Below, in pieces: positions 32,766 through 41,438 of a stretch of DNA of 64,000 bases. The first letter of the stretch is position 1, and each line of letters starts with the position of its first letter. This stretch comes from UBA7488 sp964414185 (GTDB lineage Bacteria > Pseudomonadota > Alphaproteobacteria > CAAHEQ01 > UBA3637): the NCBI GenBank assembly GCA_964414185.1, contig CAYPVK010000001.1, forward strand, positions 1-64,000, written 5' to 3'. Made by a program: the position numbers and the translations under genes. The notes below the pieces were generated by a model. The model made no database searches. It saw only the letters and a program-made list of their open reading frames with translations, and had not been told where the DNA came from.

Positions 32766-33653
32766 ATGTTTTTGACTTACAAAGAAATTCAAAATAAAAA
32801 ATTGATGGGGGATATTATCCGCACCGCATTGCCGCACGTGAATGTTTGCGACATTCAAGAAAGTTTCGGCAAACAAGGTTATACATATTTAATCAACGGT
32901 TGGTTGTTTATCAAATTCCCGTTGAACGAATTTACCGAACGGGGATTAAAAGAAGAGGTTAAATTGTTGGAAGCTTTGAAAAAAGCCGCCGTCATTAAAG
33001 TGCCCGAAACTTGTTTTTCTTGTGTTACGTTGCCTGCCGGATTGCTTGAAGCCGAACCGTCGAAAACGGCAACGCTGTCGTTTGTGACTTATCAAAAGGT
33101 TGAAGGGGATACGCTCAACGTGGCGGAATTTAACAAAATCGATACAAATGTGCGTTTGCGTATCGTGCATCATTTGGGAAAATTCGCGGCTGCTTTGCAT
33201 ACACTGCCCGAAGAAATTGCACGGGATATTTCGTTGCCGACGGAAACCGATTTTTTCAAAGGGCTTTTTGATTATTTGCTGCCTCGCGAAAATAAAGTGG
33301 ATAAGAAGTTGTTTGAAGAAATGTTTTTAAAGGAATTTTTCGGCGTTACGGATGTCAAGCGTGTCATTTGCCATAATGATTTACATCCCGGCAATATTTG
33401 CGTGGATTTGAAAACGGGGTGGTTGCGCGGCGTGATTGATTTCGGCAATGCCGTGTGGGGGCCGCGGCAAATGGAATGGATGCCGTTGACCTATAATGAA
33501 AAAGAAATAAAAGAATTTAACCGCGGGTATACCGAAGTAACGGGTGATGAATGCAATGTTTCCGCATTGCCGCCGAAAAACGGCACGGTTCTTAATTCAA
33601 TAAACTTTTACGGATTGTATAAACGGGTGCAGCAAATGGGCCGTACAAGGTAA
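32766..33653 (+). CDS. APH/choline-kinase-like phosphotransferase 4 of 6
   Basis: A 295-aa protein with the most classical motifs of the set: LFIKFPL (Lys), VICHNDLHPGNICV (catalytic loop) and GVIDFGNAVWGPRQMEWM (DFG). The segment YQKVEGDTLNVAEF resembles the sugar/aminoglycoside-binding lid region of APH enzymes. The start is ATG 32766 or 32754; the former has GCGGGG upstream. It follows kinase 3 by 29 nt and probably shares its transcript. Confidence 0.8.
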   Translation: MFLTYKEIQNKKLMGDIIRTALPHVNVCDIQESFGKQGYTYLINGWLFIKFPLNEFTERGLKEEVKLLEALKKAAVIKVPETCFSCVTLPAGLLEAEPSKTATLSFVTYQKVEGDTLNVAEFNKIDTNVRLRIVHHLGKFAAALHTLPEEIARDISLPTETDFFKGLFDYLLPRENKVDKKLFEEMFLKEFFGVTDVKRVICHNDLHPGNICVDLKTGWLRGVIDFGNAVWGPRQMEWMPLTYNEKEIKEFNRGYTEVTGDECNVSALPPKNGTVLNSINFYGLYKRVQQMGRTR

Positions 33654-33735
33654 AGAGCGTCATTGTCGGCGAAGCAAAACTTGTCGGGGAAAATGGGGAT
33701 AAGCCATCCGATATATTTTAAGAAAGGGTGAAAAT

Positions 33736-34620
33736 ATGGTGACGATTTATGATTTGGATAATCCCGTCCGCACGGAACGGATTTTGCGCACCGTGTTGCA
33801 AGACAAAGGCATTCGGCATGTGCGTTATAAAAATGTCAGTGCCGGCCAAGATACGACTTTTCTTGTCAATGACGAATGGATTGTTAAGTTGGGATTAAAC
33901 GAAGATGATTATTATAAATTCGATGATCAACGCGATTTGATTCAAACCGTGCGCCCTTATATGACGGCGGTGCGGCTGCCCGATTATGAAGCAAAAGCTT
34001 TTACCGTGGATTACGGCAACGGCGAAACGGATTTTATCCATGCGGCGCGGTATCAAAAATTAAACGGCATCGTTTTAAACGATTTTGACGATTTAAACGA
34101 TTTGCCGTCGCAAAACCGTACGCAAATTATGAAAGATTTGGCTATAATATTTCATGATTTACACCGAGTGCCGACAGAAAAAGTCGATGAATTTTTTCCG
34201 AATTCACCTTATCAAAAAATCCGCCGCTGTATTGCTGAGTTGCGCCCCGATTTTTATGACAAAAACAAAAGAAACCGTGATTTGATGATTCAAGATGTGA
34301 TGCGTCATGTCTATCCCGGCATGGAATTTTGTTTTTGCCATCGGGATTTAAGGCCGAAGAATTTTTGCTTGTCCCAAGAATTGGACCATATAACGGGCGT
34401 GTTTGATTTCGGATGCGCCGAAATCGATTTGCCGCAAAATGATATTTTCCCTTATTTGAATAACAAAGAAGATTTGCGCGTTTTGACAAAAACTTACGAA
34501 TCGTTGAGCGGTCGCCGATTGGGAACGTACAATGCGGATAATGTCAAAGTCATTTATGAAAGCCATCAAAATTTGAAATCTCGTGTCATACAGGTTTTGC
34601 GCGAACGTGAAAGGGAATAG
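33736..34620 (+). CDS. APH/choline-kinase-like phosphotransferase 5 of 6
   Basis: A 294-aa kinase-fold protein with WIVKLGL (Lys), FCFCHRDLRPKNFCL (catalytic loop with the HRD form) and GVFDFGCAEIDLPQN (DFG). ATG 33736 follows AAGAAAGGGTG. It is followed after only 3 nt by kinase 6, so the last two are one transcript. Middle and C-terminal regions differ widely from the other copies, consistent with different substrates. Confidence 0.8.
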   Translation: MVTIYDLDNPVRTERILRTVLQDKGIRHVRYKNVSAGQDTTFLVNDEWIVKLGLNEDDYYKFDDQRDLIQTVRPYMTAVRLPDYEAKAFTVDYGNGETDFIHAARYQKLNGIVLNDFDDLNDLPSQNRTQIMKDLAIIFHDLHRVPTEKVDEFFPNSPYQKIRRCIAELRPDFYDKNKRNRDLMIQDVMRHVYPGMEFCFCHRDLRPKNFCLSQELDHITGVFDFGCAEIDLPQNDIFPYLNNKEDLRVLTKTYESLSGRRLGTYNADNVKVIYESHQNLKSRVIQVLRERERE

Positions 34621-34623
34621 CAA

Positions 34624-35526
34624 GTGTCCGTTTTTGATAAGTATCCGAAATCGTATTTCCAAAGTTTATCCGATGAAGAAAAGCAAATAAAAGCTGTGTT
34701 CGGCGATGAAATCCCGATGAAATTCCGCTATCAAAAAACATGCGGCATGTTCGATTTGACCTATACGGTGGAAAATAAATATATCGTGAAGTTTGAAAAT
34801 GCAAAAAACACGCGTGCCGATTTAAAGCGTTTGGTTGCTTTGTCCGCCGTGTTGCGCAGTGAAAAATCCATTACGTTCGAATTGCCCGATATGAACGGCG
34901 CGGAATTTGAAGCGGAACCGAATCGCAATACTTTCGCCGTTTGGTATAAAAAAATAAACGGACGGGTTTTGGACCGTCAAGACATGGAAATGTATTGGAG
35001 CTGTGGCAAAAAACAACAACGCGAATTGGATAAATTAATGGAACAAATCGGTCTTTTTATGGCTCAGCTGCATTCGGTGCCGGTTATGAATATCGCGCAT
35101 TTGTTTCCGGAATCCGTGCCGGCTCGGATTCAACGGGCCGTGCATGAAGTTTTGCCGTCGATTAAACATGAAGACATTTCTTTCCGTCGCAAAATCGAAA
35201 CGGCCGTTTTGCGCGCCGTTTATCACGATTATGATGAAGTATTGTGCCATAATGATTTGAATTTGTGGAATATTGCCCGAAACGAAGATAATACAATCGC
35301 CGGCGTTTTTGATTTCGGTGTGGCAAATATCAATCGCCCCGTTTATGAAATGCGATATTGGGATTATTTTCCGGAACATGTTGATATTATTTCCGAAACT
35401 TATCTGAAACATCGCGGCGTACCGTTAAAGGCCCCTGTAAAAGAACGTGTGAGCATTGATAAACAGCCGATGGCGGCATCTGTTTTGGAAATTTACAAAC
35501 ACTTGAATAAACAAAGGGATATTTAA
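34624..35526 (+). CDS. APH/choline-kinase-like phosphotransferase 6 of 6
   Basis: A 300-aa kinase-fold protein starting at GTG 34624, with AAAGGGA inside the end of kinase 5. YIVKFEN carries the lysine, VLCHNDLNLWNIAR the catalytic loop and GVFDFGVANINRPVYEM the DFG segment. It closes the array; ileS follows under its own promoter. As with the other copies, the family is sure and the substrate unknown. Confidence 0.8.
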   Translation: MSVFDKYPKSYFQSLSDEEKQIKAVFGDEIPMKFRYQKTCGMFDLTYTVENKYIVKFENAKNTRADLKRLVALSAVLRSEKSITFELPDMNGAEFEAEPNRNTFAVWYKKINGRVLDRQDMEMYWSCGKKQQRELDKLMEQIGLFMAQLHSVPVMNIAHLFPESVPARIQRAVHEVLPSIKHEDISFRRKIETAVLRAVYHDYDEVLCHNDLNLWNIARNEDNTIAGVFDFGVANINRPVYEMRYWDYFPEHVDIISETYLKHRGVPLKAPVKERVSIDKQPMAASVLEIYKHLNKQRDI

Positions 35527-35612
35527 CCCGCCGTGTTTTTTTCGGGTAAAAATGAAGTGCGGATACGGCAAGCATTTGCGTTTGTCGATTTGCCGATATG
35601 TTCATTTCTTAC

Positions 35613-35641
35613 TTGATTCGTCTTATTTTTTTTGTTAAACT
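35613..35641 (+). promoter_or_regulatory. Predicted ileS promoter
   Basis: TTGATT (35613-35618), a 17-bp spacer and TAAACT (35636-35641), about 75 nt before the ileS ATG. Confidence 0.55.
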
Positions 35642-35715
35642 GATACTTTCCGTAGCAAAGATTGAAAATACGGAAAATTTTATTGATTAAACCAGTTTAT
35701 TTATAAGGATTTAAA

Positions 35716-38700
35716 ATGTCTAAAACAACCTATTACCCCGAACTTGAATCGAAACTTTCTTTTCCGCGATTGGAAGAAAGCATTATTCGAATTTGGGACG
35801 AAAATAAGACGTTTGAAAAATCCGTTGAAAATCGCCGCGGCGCCGATGAATTTGTGTTTTATGACGGCCCTCCGTTTGCCAACGGGTTGCCGCACTATGG
35901 GCATATTATGGTATCTTATGTCAAAGACGTTGTCGCACGTTTTCAAACGATGAACGGCAAACGCGTCGAACGCCGTTTGGGGTGGGATTGCCACGGATTG
36001 CCTGCCGAAATGTCCGCCGAAAAGGAATTGGGCGTATCGGGGCGCAAAGCCATTGAAGAATACGGCATCGAAAAATTTAACGCCTTTTGTCGTAAAGACG
36101 CCCTTAAATACGCCAATATTTGGGTGGATACCATCAAGCGCATCGGGCGTTGGGTAGATTTTGACCATGATTACAAAACAATGGATTTGCCGTTTATGGA
36201 ATCGGTCATCAACAACTTTAAACAGCTGTATGAAAAAGGGTTGGTGTACGAAGATTTCCGCGTACAGCCGTATTCGTGGGCCGCGCAAACGCCGGTGTCC
36301 AATTTTGAAGTCAATCAAGGGTACAAAGATAAAACCGACATGGCCGTAACCGTTATGTTCAAATTGGAAAACGGTATGCATTTGTTGGTATGGACAACGA
36401 CACCTTGGACATTGCCGTCCAATTTGATGATTGCGGTGGGCAAAGATATTGATTATGCCGTGATGGAAGAAGACGGGCAAAAATATATCTTGGCAACCGC
36501 GTTGCTCGGGCAATATAAACAACAACTCAAAAACGCAACGCAAATCGATACGATTAAGGGGACCGATTTGGTGGGCTTGTCGTATGAACCGTTGTTTGAT
36601 TACTTTAAACATTTAAAATCCGAAGGGTGCTTTAAGGTCTTGTCGGGTGATTTCGTATCGACCGAAGACGGTACCGGTATCGTGCATATTGCCCCTGGAT
36701 TCGGGCAAGACGACTTTGATGTTTGCCGCGCTTTGCGCCCTGATTTCCCGGTAGTGTGTCCTGTGGACGATGCGGGTTGTTTCACGGCCGAAGTGCCCGA
36801 TTATGAAGGAATGCAGGTATTTCAAACCAACGATGTGATTATGGACCGTTTAAAGGCCGAAGGCAAATTGGTCAAGAAAAACCAAATCACACACGCGTAC
36901 CCGCATTGTTGGCGTACCGATCAACCGTTAATTTATAAAGCGATGAGCGGGTGGTTTGTCAAAGTTACGGATTTCCGTGATGAAATGGTCGCATTGAATG
37001 AACAGATTAATTGGGTGCCCGAACACATTAAACACGGTCGTTTCGGCAAGTGGTTGGAAGGTGCGCGCGATTGGTCGATTTCCCGTAACCGTTTTTGGGG
37101 TACGCCGATTCCCGTGTGGAAATCGGACAATCCGAATTTCCCGCGCATTGACGTGTTCGGATCCGTTGCGGAAATTAAGGAAAAGACGGGCTTTGACGTG
37201 CCCGATTTGCACCGTCCGTTTATTGACGATGTCGTGTATCCGAATCCCGATGACCCCAGCGGGCAAACGATGATGCGCCGCGTGACCGACGTATTTGATT
37301 GTTGGTTTGAATCGGGGTCGATGCCCGAAGGGCAAATCCATTATCCGTTTGAAAACAAAGAATGGTTCCCGTCGCATTTCCCCGCCGATTTCATTGTCGA
37401 GGCGATGGACCAAACGCGCGGATGGTTTTACACATTGCACGTTTTGGCAACGGCATTGCATCATAAGCCCGCGTACAAAAATTGTTTGTGCACCGGCTTA
37501 TTAATGGCCGAAAACGGTTTGAAATTGTCTAAACGGTTAAAAAATTATCCCGATCCGTATGAAGTGTTGGATACAATCGGTGCCGACGCATTACGTTGGT
37601 TTTTGGTATCGTCTCCGGTGTTGAAAGGTGGCAATTTGGGCGTTGACAAAGAGGGTAAAGAAATCGCCAAAGCGTCGCGCAAAGCGATGTTGCCGTTGTG
37701 GAACGCGTTTTATTTCTTCTGCCTGTATGCCAATGCCGAAGGGATTAAGGCAAAAGAAATCACGTCGTCAAACGATGTATTGGACCGTTATATTTTGGCT
37801 AAGCTTAAAACGTTGGTGCAAAACATGCGCGTGTCATATGAAACGTATGATATCGGCAAAGCATGTGCCGATGCGGCCGACTTTTTGGATATTTTAAACA
37901 ACTGGTATATCCGCCGTTCACGTGTTCGGTTCTGGGACGGAACGGATATGGCGGCGTTTAACACGTTGTATACCGTGTTGGTCACTTTATCCAAAGCAAT
38001 GGCGCCGATTATGCCGATGTTAACGGAATATGTGTATCGTTCGTTAACGGGTGAAGAATCCGTCCATTTGTGCGATTATCCGAACGTCGCGGCTTTGCCG
38101 GATGATGACGATTTGATTGCGTCGATGGATTTGGTGCGCGCGATTTCTTCAACCGCCAAAGCGATTCGCGAAGAACATAAACTCCGCAACCGTTTGCCGT
38201 TGTCTTCCGTAACGGTGGCGGGCAAAAAGGCGGCTTCTTTGGAAATGTTTGCCGATTTGATTAAAGATGAAGTCAATGTCAAAGAGGTTAAATTGGCCGA
38301 AGATGTCGCATCGGTTGCCGATACGTTTTTGTATTTGAAAACGCCGTTAATCGGTAAACGTTTGGGCAAATTCATGGGCGCGATTATGGGCGCTTCCAAA
38401 ACAAACGATTGGTCTTTGAATCCCGACGGTACGTTATCGATTGCCGGTCAAACGCTGACCGCCGACGAATTCGAATTGCGATTGGTGTTAAAGGAAGGTT
38501 TGCAAGGTCAAGCGTTGCCCGACAACACGGCGGTTGTCCAATTGGATACGGCCGTGTATCCCGAATTGGAACGCGAAGGCATCGCCCGCGATTTCGTGCG
38601 GATGATCGGGCAAGCCCGCAAAGAAGCCGGTTTTGACGTTTCCGACAGGATTGCGTTGAATTATACGGCGACGACGGCATTGATTGTTGAAGCGTTGAAT

Positions 38701-38841
38701 GAACACAAAGGCTATATTACGCAACAAGTGTTGGCGCCTCAGATGAATGAAATGTCCGATTTGTCCGACGGCACTTTCACGCGAACGGAAGAATTGGGCG
38801 ATGGGGCGATTACGTTCAGCGTTCAAAAAATTAACGGCTAA
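35716..38841 (+). CDS. ileS: Isoleucyl-tRNA synthetase, eukaryal-like (IleS2) type
   Basis: Charges tRNA-Ile. At 1041 aa it is longer than the usual bacterial IleRS (about 940). The HIGH motif is HYGH in GPPFANGLPHYGHIM (about residue 60). The KMSKS motif is KLSKR in ENGLKLSKRLKNYPDP (about residue 602), a wording typical of the IleS2/eukaryal clade also found in Rickettsia. The CP1 editing domain is present (VWTTTPWTLPSN). The C-terminus lacks the zinc-binding Cys cluster of IleS1. ATG 35716 follows AAGGATT. IleS2 enzymes are known to resist mupirocin, so that property is possible. Confidence 0.95.
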   Translation: MSKTTYYPELESKLSFPRLEESIIRIWDENKTFEKSVENRRGADEFVFYDGPPFANGLPHYGHIMVSYVKDVVARFQTMNGKRVERRLGWDCHGLPAEMSAEKELGVSGRKAIEEYGIEKFNAFCRKDALKYANIWVDTIKRIGRWVDFDHDYKTMDLPFMESVINNFKQLYEKGLVYEDFRVQPYSWAAQTPVSNFEVNQGYKDKTDMAVTVMFKLENGMHLLVWTTTPWTLPSNLMIAVGKDIDYAVMEEDGQKYILATALLGQYKQQLKNATQIDTIKGTDLVGLSYEPLFDYFKHLKSEGCFKVLSGDFVSTEDGTGIVHIAPGFGQDDFDVCRALRPDFPVVCPVDDAGCFTAEVPDYEGMQVFQTNDVIMDRLKAEGKLVKKNQITHAYPHCWRTDQPLIYKAMSGWFVKVTDFRDEMVALNEQINWVPEHIKHGRFGKWLEGARDWSISRNRFWGTPIPVWKSDNPNFPRIDVFGSVAEIKEKTGFDVPDLHRPFIDDVVYPNPDDPSGQTMMRRVTDVFDCWFESGSMPEGQIHYPFENKEWFPSHFPADFIVEAMDQTRGWFYTLHVLATALHHKPAYKNCLCTGLLMAENGLKLSKRLKNYPDPYEVLDTIGADALRWFLVSSPVLKGGNLGVDKEGKEIAKASRKAMLPLWNAFYFFCLYANAEGIKAKEITSSNDVLDRYILAKLKTLVQNMRVSYETYDIGKACADAADFLDILNNWYIRRSRVRFWDGTDMAAFNTLYTVLVTLSKAMAPIMPMLTEYVYRSLTGEESVHLCDYPNVAALPDDDDLIASMDLVRAISSTAKAIREEHKLRNRLPLSSVTVAGKKAASLEMFADLIKDEVNVKEVKLAEDVASVADTFLYLKTPLIGKRLGKFMGAIMGASKTNDWSLNPDGTLSIAGQTLTADEFELRLVLKEGLQGQALPDNTAVVQLDTAVYPELEREGIARDFVRMIGQARKEAGFDVSDRIALNYTATTALIVEALNEHKGYITQQVLAPQMNEMSDLSDGTFTRTEELGDGAITFSVQKING

Positions 38842-38847
38842 TAAAAT

Positions 38848-38880
38848 AAGGGGGCCGAATTAAAAAAATGCCCCCTTTTC
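38848..38880 (+). terminator. ileS terminator
   Basis: AAGGGGGC (38848-38855) pairs with GCCCCCTT (38870-38877), followed by TT. An open frame starting at 38868 lies within this hairpin, which argues for the later start of the next gene. Confidence 0.75.
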
Positions 38881-38906
38881 ATCAACAGAATAAAAAGGAG
38901 AATAAA

Positions 38907-39353
38907 ATGTCATCAGTCATCGAGCATATCGCGTTCGATCAATTCGTGTTGGATTGCAGAAGATTGGCCAACATCATTTATAAGGCGGGAGCGCCCAAAC
39001 GCATCGTTGCCGTTACGCGCGGCGGATTGGTGCCGGCCAGCGTGTTGTCTCAGTTTTTGGATATTCGCGAAATCCACACAATCGGGTTATCATCCTATGA
39101 CGATACCGAAAAATTGGAAAATATTATCGAATATGTATGTCCCGATGTGGAAGATTCTCCCGATACGTTATTCGTGGACGATTTGGTTGACAGCGGCCAT
39201 ACGCATCAATATATCAAAGAAAAATATCCGAATTCAAAAATTGCGGTTATTTATTCAAAGAACCCCGATTGCAAATTGGATTTTCCCGCAACGCAAAAAG
39301 ATCCCGACACTTGGTTGGCTTTTCCGTGGGAACACACGCCGATTAACGTATAA
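38907..39353 (+). CDS. gpt: Xanthine-guanine phosphoribosyltransferase-like (Gpt)
   Basis: A 148-aa purine salvage enzyme that joins PRPP to xanthine or guanine. The PRPP-binding motif is TLFVDDLVDSGHT (about 84-96), and the early KRIVAVTRGGLVPASVLSQF segment with the later DPDTWLAFPWE tail match Gpt. Length fits E. coli Gpt (152). ATG 38907 follows AAAAAGGAG. A terminator follows the gene. Confidence 0.85.
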   Translation: MSSVIEHIAFDQFVLDCRRLANIIYKAGAPKRIVAVTRGGLVPASVLSQFLDIREIHTIGLSSYDDTEKLENIIEYVCPDVEDSPDTLFVDDLVDSGHTHQYIKEKYPNSKIAVIYSKNPDCKLDFPATQKDPDTWLAFPWEHTPINV

Positions 39354-39371
39354 AAGCGTTTTAAACAGGAA

Positions 39372-39400
39372 AAACCGCTGATTTTTTCGGTGGTTTTTTC
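39372..39400 (+). terminator. gpt terminator
   Basis: AAACCGCTGA (39372-39381) pairs with TCGGTGGTTT (39387-39396) with two G-U pairs, followed by TTTC. Confidence 0.7.
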
Positions 39401-39433
39401 TTTGAAAATATAAAAAGTTTGAAAGGCACATAA

Positions 39434-40732
39434 ATGGATTATCAAATTATCGGCGTTATGACGGGTAATTCCATGGATGCGGTTGACGTTGTTTTAACGT
39501 CGTTTGTCGATGGGAAAATGACGGATTTGGCTGAACATTCGTTGCCTTACCCGAAACGGTTGCACGATGATTTTGCGGCTTTGCGCCAAATGATTTTGTC
39601 CGATAGGAATCTAAAAAAAATGACGGCGGCGGATTTTAAAAATTTGCCGTTGTTTCAAAAAACGCACGATGCGTATATTAAATTGGTTGCAAAAACCGTC
39701 AATGAATTAATTGAACAAAACAATATTAATCGCTTTGATATAACGGCTATCGGATTCCATGGGCAAACTTTGGACCATTATCCGCCGTCCGTTGCGGGGG
39801 ACGATAAAAATGTTTATACGCTTCAAATCGGATCGGGGCAAATGTTGGCGGATTTAACAGGGATTCCCGTCATTTATGATTTTCGGTCAAAGGATATTAT
39901 GAACGGCGGCGAAGGTGCACCGTTGGCTCCGACACACAATAAAAATATCGCCGACGGATTAGGTATGTCCGAAGCCGTTTTTTTCAATGCGGGTAATACG
40001 TCTAATATAGCCGTCGTTTCCGATGAAACGGTTTTTGGATGGGATGCGGGGCCTTTTAATGAATTTGCCGATAAAATCGTCTGTAAAAACACATCCGATT
40101 CATACGATTTTGACGGAAAATACGGACAATGCGGGCGCGTAGATATGAACGGGGTCAAAGCGTTGTTTGAAAAATCGGCCGTAACGGCGGACGGGGAAAA
40201 TTTTTTGGATTTGATGCCTCCGAAATCTTCCGACCCGAGTTGGTACCATATGCCGCTCGCTTTTTTAAGCGCCGATAATTTTGAAAACCATTTGGCAACG
40301 GTTGAATTTTTTGCGGCTTATACGGCGGCGTATACATTAAAATTTGTTCCCGACGATATACAAATGCCATGTCGTTTCGTATTATTCGGCGGCGGGTGGT
40401 TAAATCCTGTCAGCCGTCGGGCTTTTGAAGATATTTTGACGGGTAGTGCCCCCCTTTTGCCCGAACATGAACATATTTTCAAAAAAATCCGTTCCCGTTT
40501 TAAACAAACGCCGACATTTGAAATTTTATGTTTAAGCAAGTATATGGAAGCGCGGATTACCGCCGATTTGGCACGTTTTTATTTGGACGGGAAACCTTGG
40601 TTTGCCAAACCCGTCCGAACGGGGCATAAACCCACCGTGTTGGGGCGCAAATGCACCCCTTGTCCAAACGGGGACCGAATCCGTTATGACGATACAATCA
40701 ACCTTGCCGCAAAAGGGTGGCAAAAAAAATAG
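39434..40732 (+). CDS. anmK: Anhydro-N-acetylmuramic acid kinase, divergent
   Basis: Recycles cell-wall anhydro-MurNAc by hydrolytic ring opening and phosphorylation. Motifs align with AnmK: GVMTGNSMDAVD (family GVMSGTSLDGVD), GFHGQTLDH, IYDFRSKDIMNGGEGAPL and GWDAGPFN, which keeps the catalytic Asp of GYDTGPGN. The NIGGIAN motif is altered to NAGNTSNIA. At 432 aa it is about 60 longer than E. coli AnmK, with a Cys- and Lys-containing C-terminal extension. ATG 39434 follows GAAAGG. Activity on the same substrate is likely but not certain. Confidence 0.82.
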   Translation: MDYQIIGVMTGNSMDAVDVVLTSFVDGKMTDLAEHSLPYPKRLHDDFAALRQMILSDRNLKKMTAADFKNLPLFQKTHDAYIKLVAKTVNELIEQNNINRFDITAIGFHGQTLDHYPPSVAGDDKNVYTLQIGSGQMLADLTGIPVIYDFRSKDIMNGGEGAPLAPTHNKNIADGLGMSEAVFFNAGNTSNIAVVSDETVFGWDAGPFNEFADKIVCKNTSDSYDFDGKYGQCGRVDMNGVKALFEKSAVTADGENFLDLMPPKSSDPSWYHMPLAFLSADNFENHLATVEFFAAYTAAYTLKFVPDDIQMPCRFVLFGGGWLNPVSRRAFEDILTGSAPLLPEHEHIFKKIRSRFKQTPTFEILCLSKYMEARITADLARFYLDGKPWFAKPVRTGHKPTVLGRKCTPCPNGDRIRYDDTINLAAKGWQKK

Positions 40733-40836
40733 GATTTTTGACGTATCCGCTTTATTCGCGGCACGTAACGGTCGTATCCCAACGGTTCAATCGTTCCAAT
40801 TGTTCTTCGGTCAAAGGGATTGTTTGTCCGAATCTT

Positions 40837-41430
40837 TTATAGCAAAATCACGTATGTGAAACGGTCGTTTTCAATATAAGCCTTAATTGTTTTTTGTCCT
40901 TTGGTATTGTAAAACAAAACAACGTTTTTATCTTTTTTATAAATTTCTTCCGTTTCCAAATAAGAACAATTATTCCCGTATGATCGGCGATATTTAAATT
41001 GTCCGTCGGCTTCAAAGAAAGCTTCCGTACACAATCTGTCCGTTTTGGCGTCATAAACTTTTTCGCCGCGGATTTGTCCGTTTTTGATAAAAATTTCTTT
41101 TTTGGTTTTTAATTCGTCGGTATCCTTTTCGTGTTCTTGTGTTTGATCGGCATCGGAATGCATTTTTTCGCCGTTCAATACGATAACGCCCGTAAACGGT
41201 TTATGTTTGCGCGAATGTAAAATCAAATCGTGGGTCGTATCTTCATAGGCGGCGGATTTGTCATAACGTTTGTATAAAATGTAATAAAAACTGTCGCCCA
41301 TCATTTTGTTGCAAATATAAAATGATACGGCAATAATAAATGCCACACATAATAACCCCGCCGCAGCTATTTTGACATAGGGATTGTTTTTTAAGCTTAC
41401 TTTTTTCTTTTTAGATTTTTTTGATGCCAT
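40837..41430 (-). CDS. Membrane-anchored MORN_2/YwqK-like protein
   Basis: A 197-aa protein with a Lys-rich N-terminus, one membrane helix (IAAAGLLCVAFIIAVSFYI, about 21-39) and an outer domain. The KPFTGVIVLNGEK segment is shared with the MORN_2 protein at 48399-49628 (KPFSGALIVN), and the EIFIKNGQIRGEKVYDAKT stretch has the MORN_2 pattern. It starts 8 nt after the rnr stop with AAGGAAAATT as RBS, so it is co-transcribed with rnr. The function is unknown. Confidence 0.7.
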   Translation of the reverse strand: MASKKSKKKKVSLKNNPYVKIAAAGLLCVAFIIAVSFYICNKMMGDSFYYILYKRYDKSAAYEDTTHDLILHSRKHKPFTGVIVLNGEKMHSDADQTQEHEKDTDELKTKKEIFIKNGQIRGEKVYDAKTDRLCTEAFFEADGQFKYRRSYGNNCSYLETEEIYKKDKNVVLFYNTKGQKTIKAYIENDRFTYVILL

Positions 41431-41438
41431 AATTTTCC

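Noticed and set aside
35701..36612. 303-aa minus-strand open frame inside ileS
   Set aside because: It is an antisense shadow of a conserved synthetase gene, with His/Phe-rich composition typical of reverse-frame reading.
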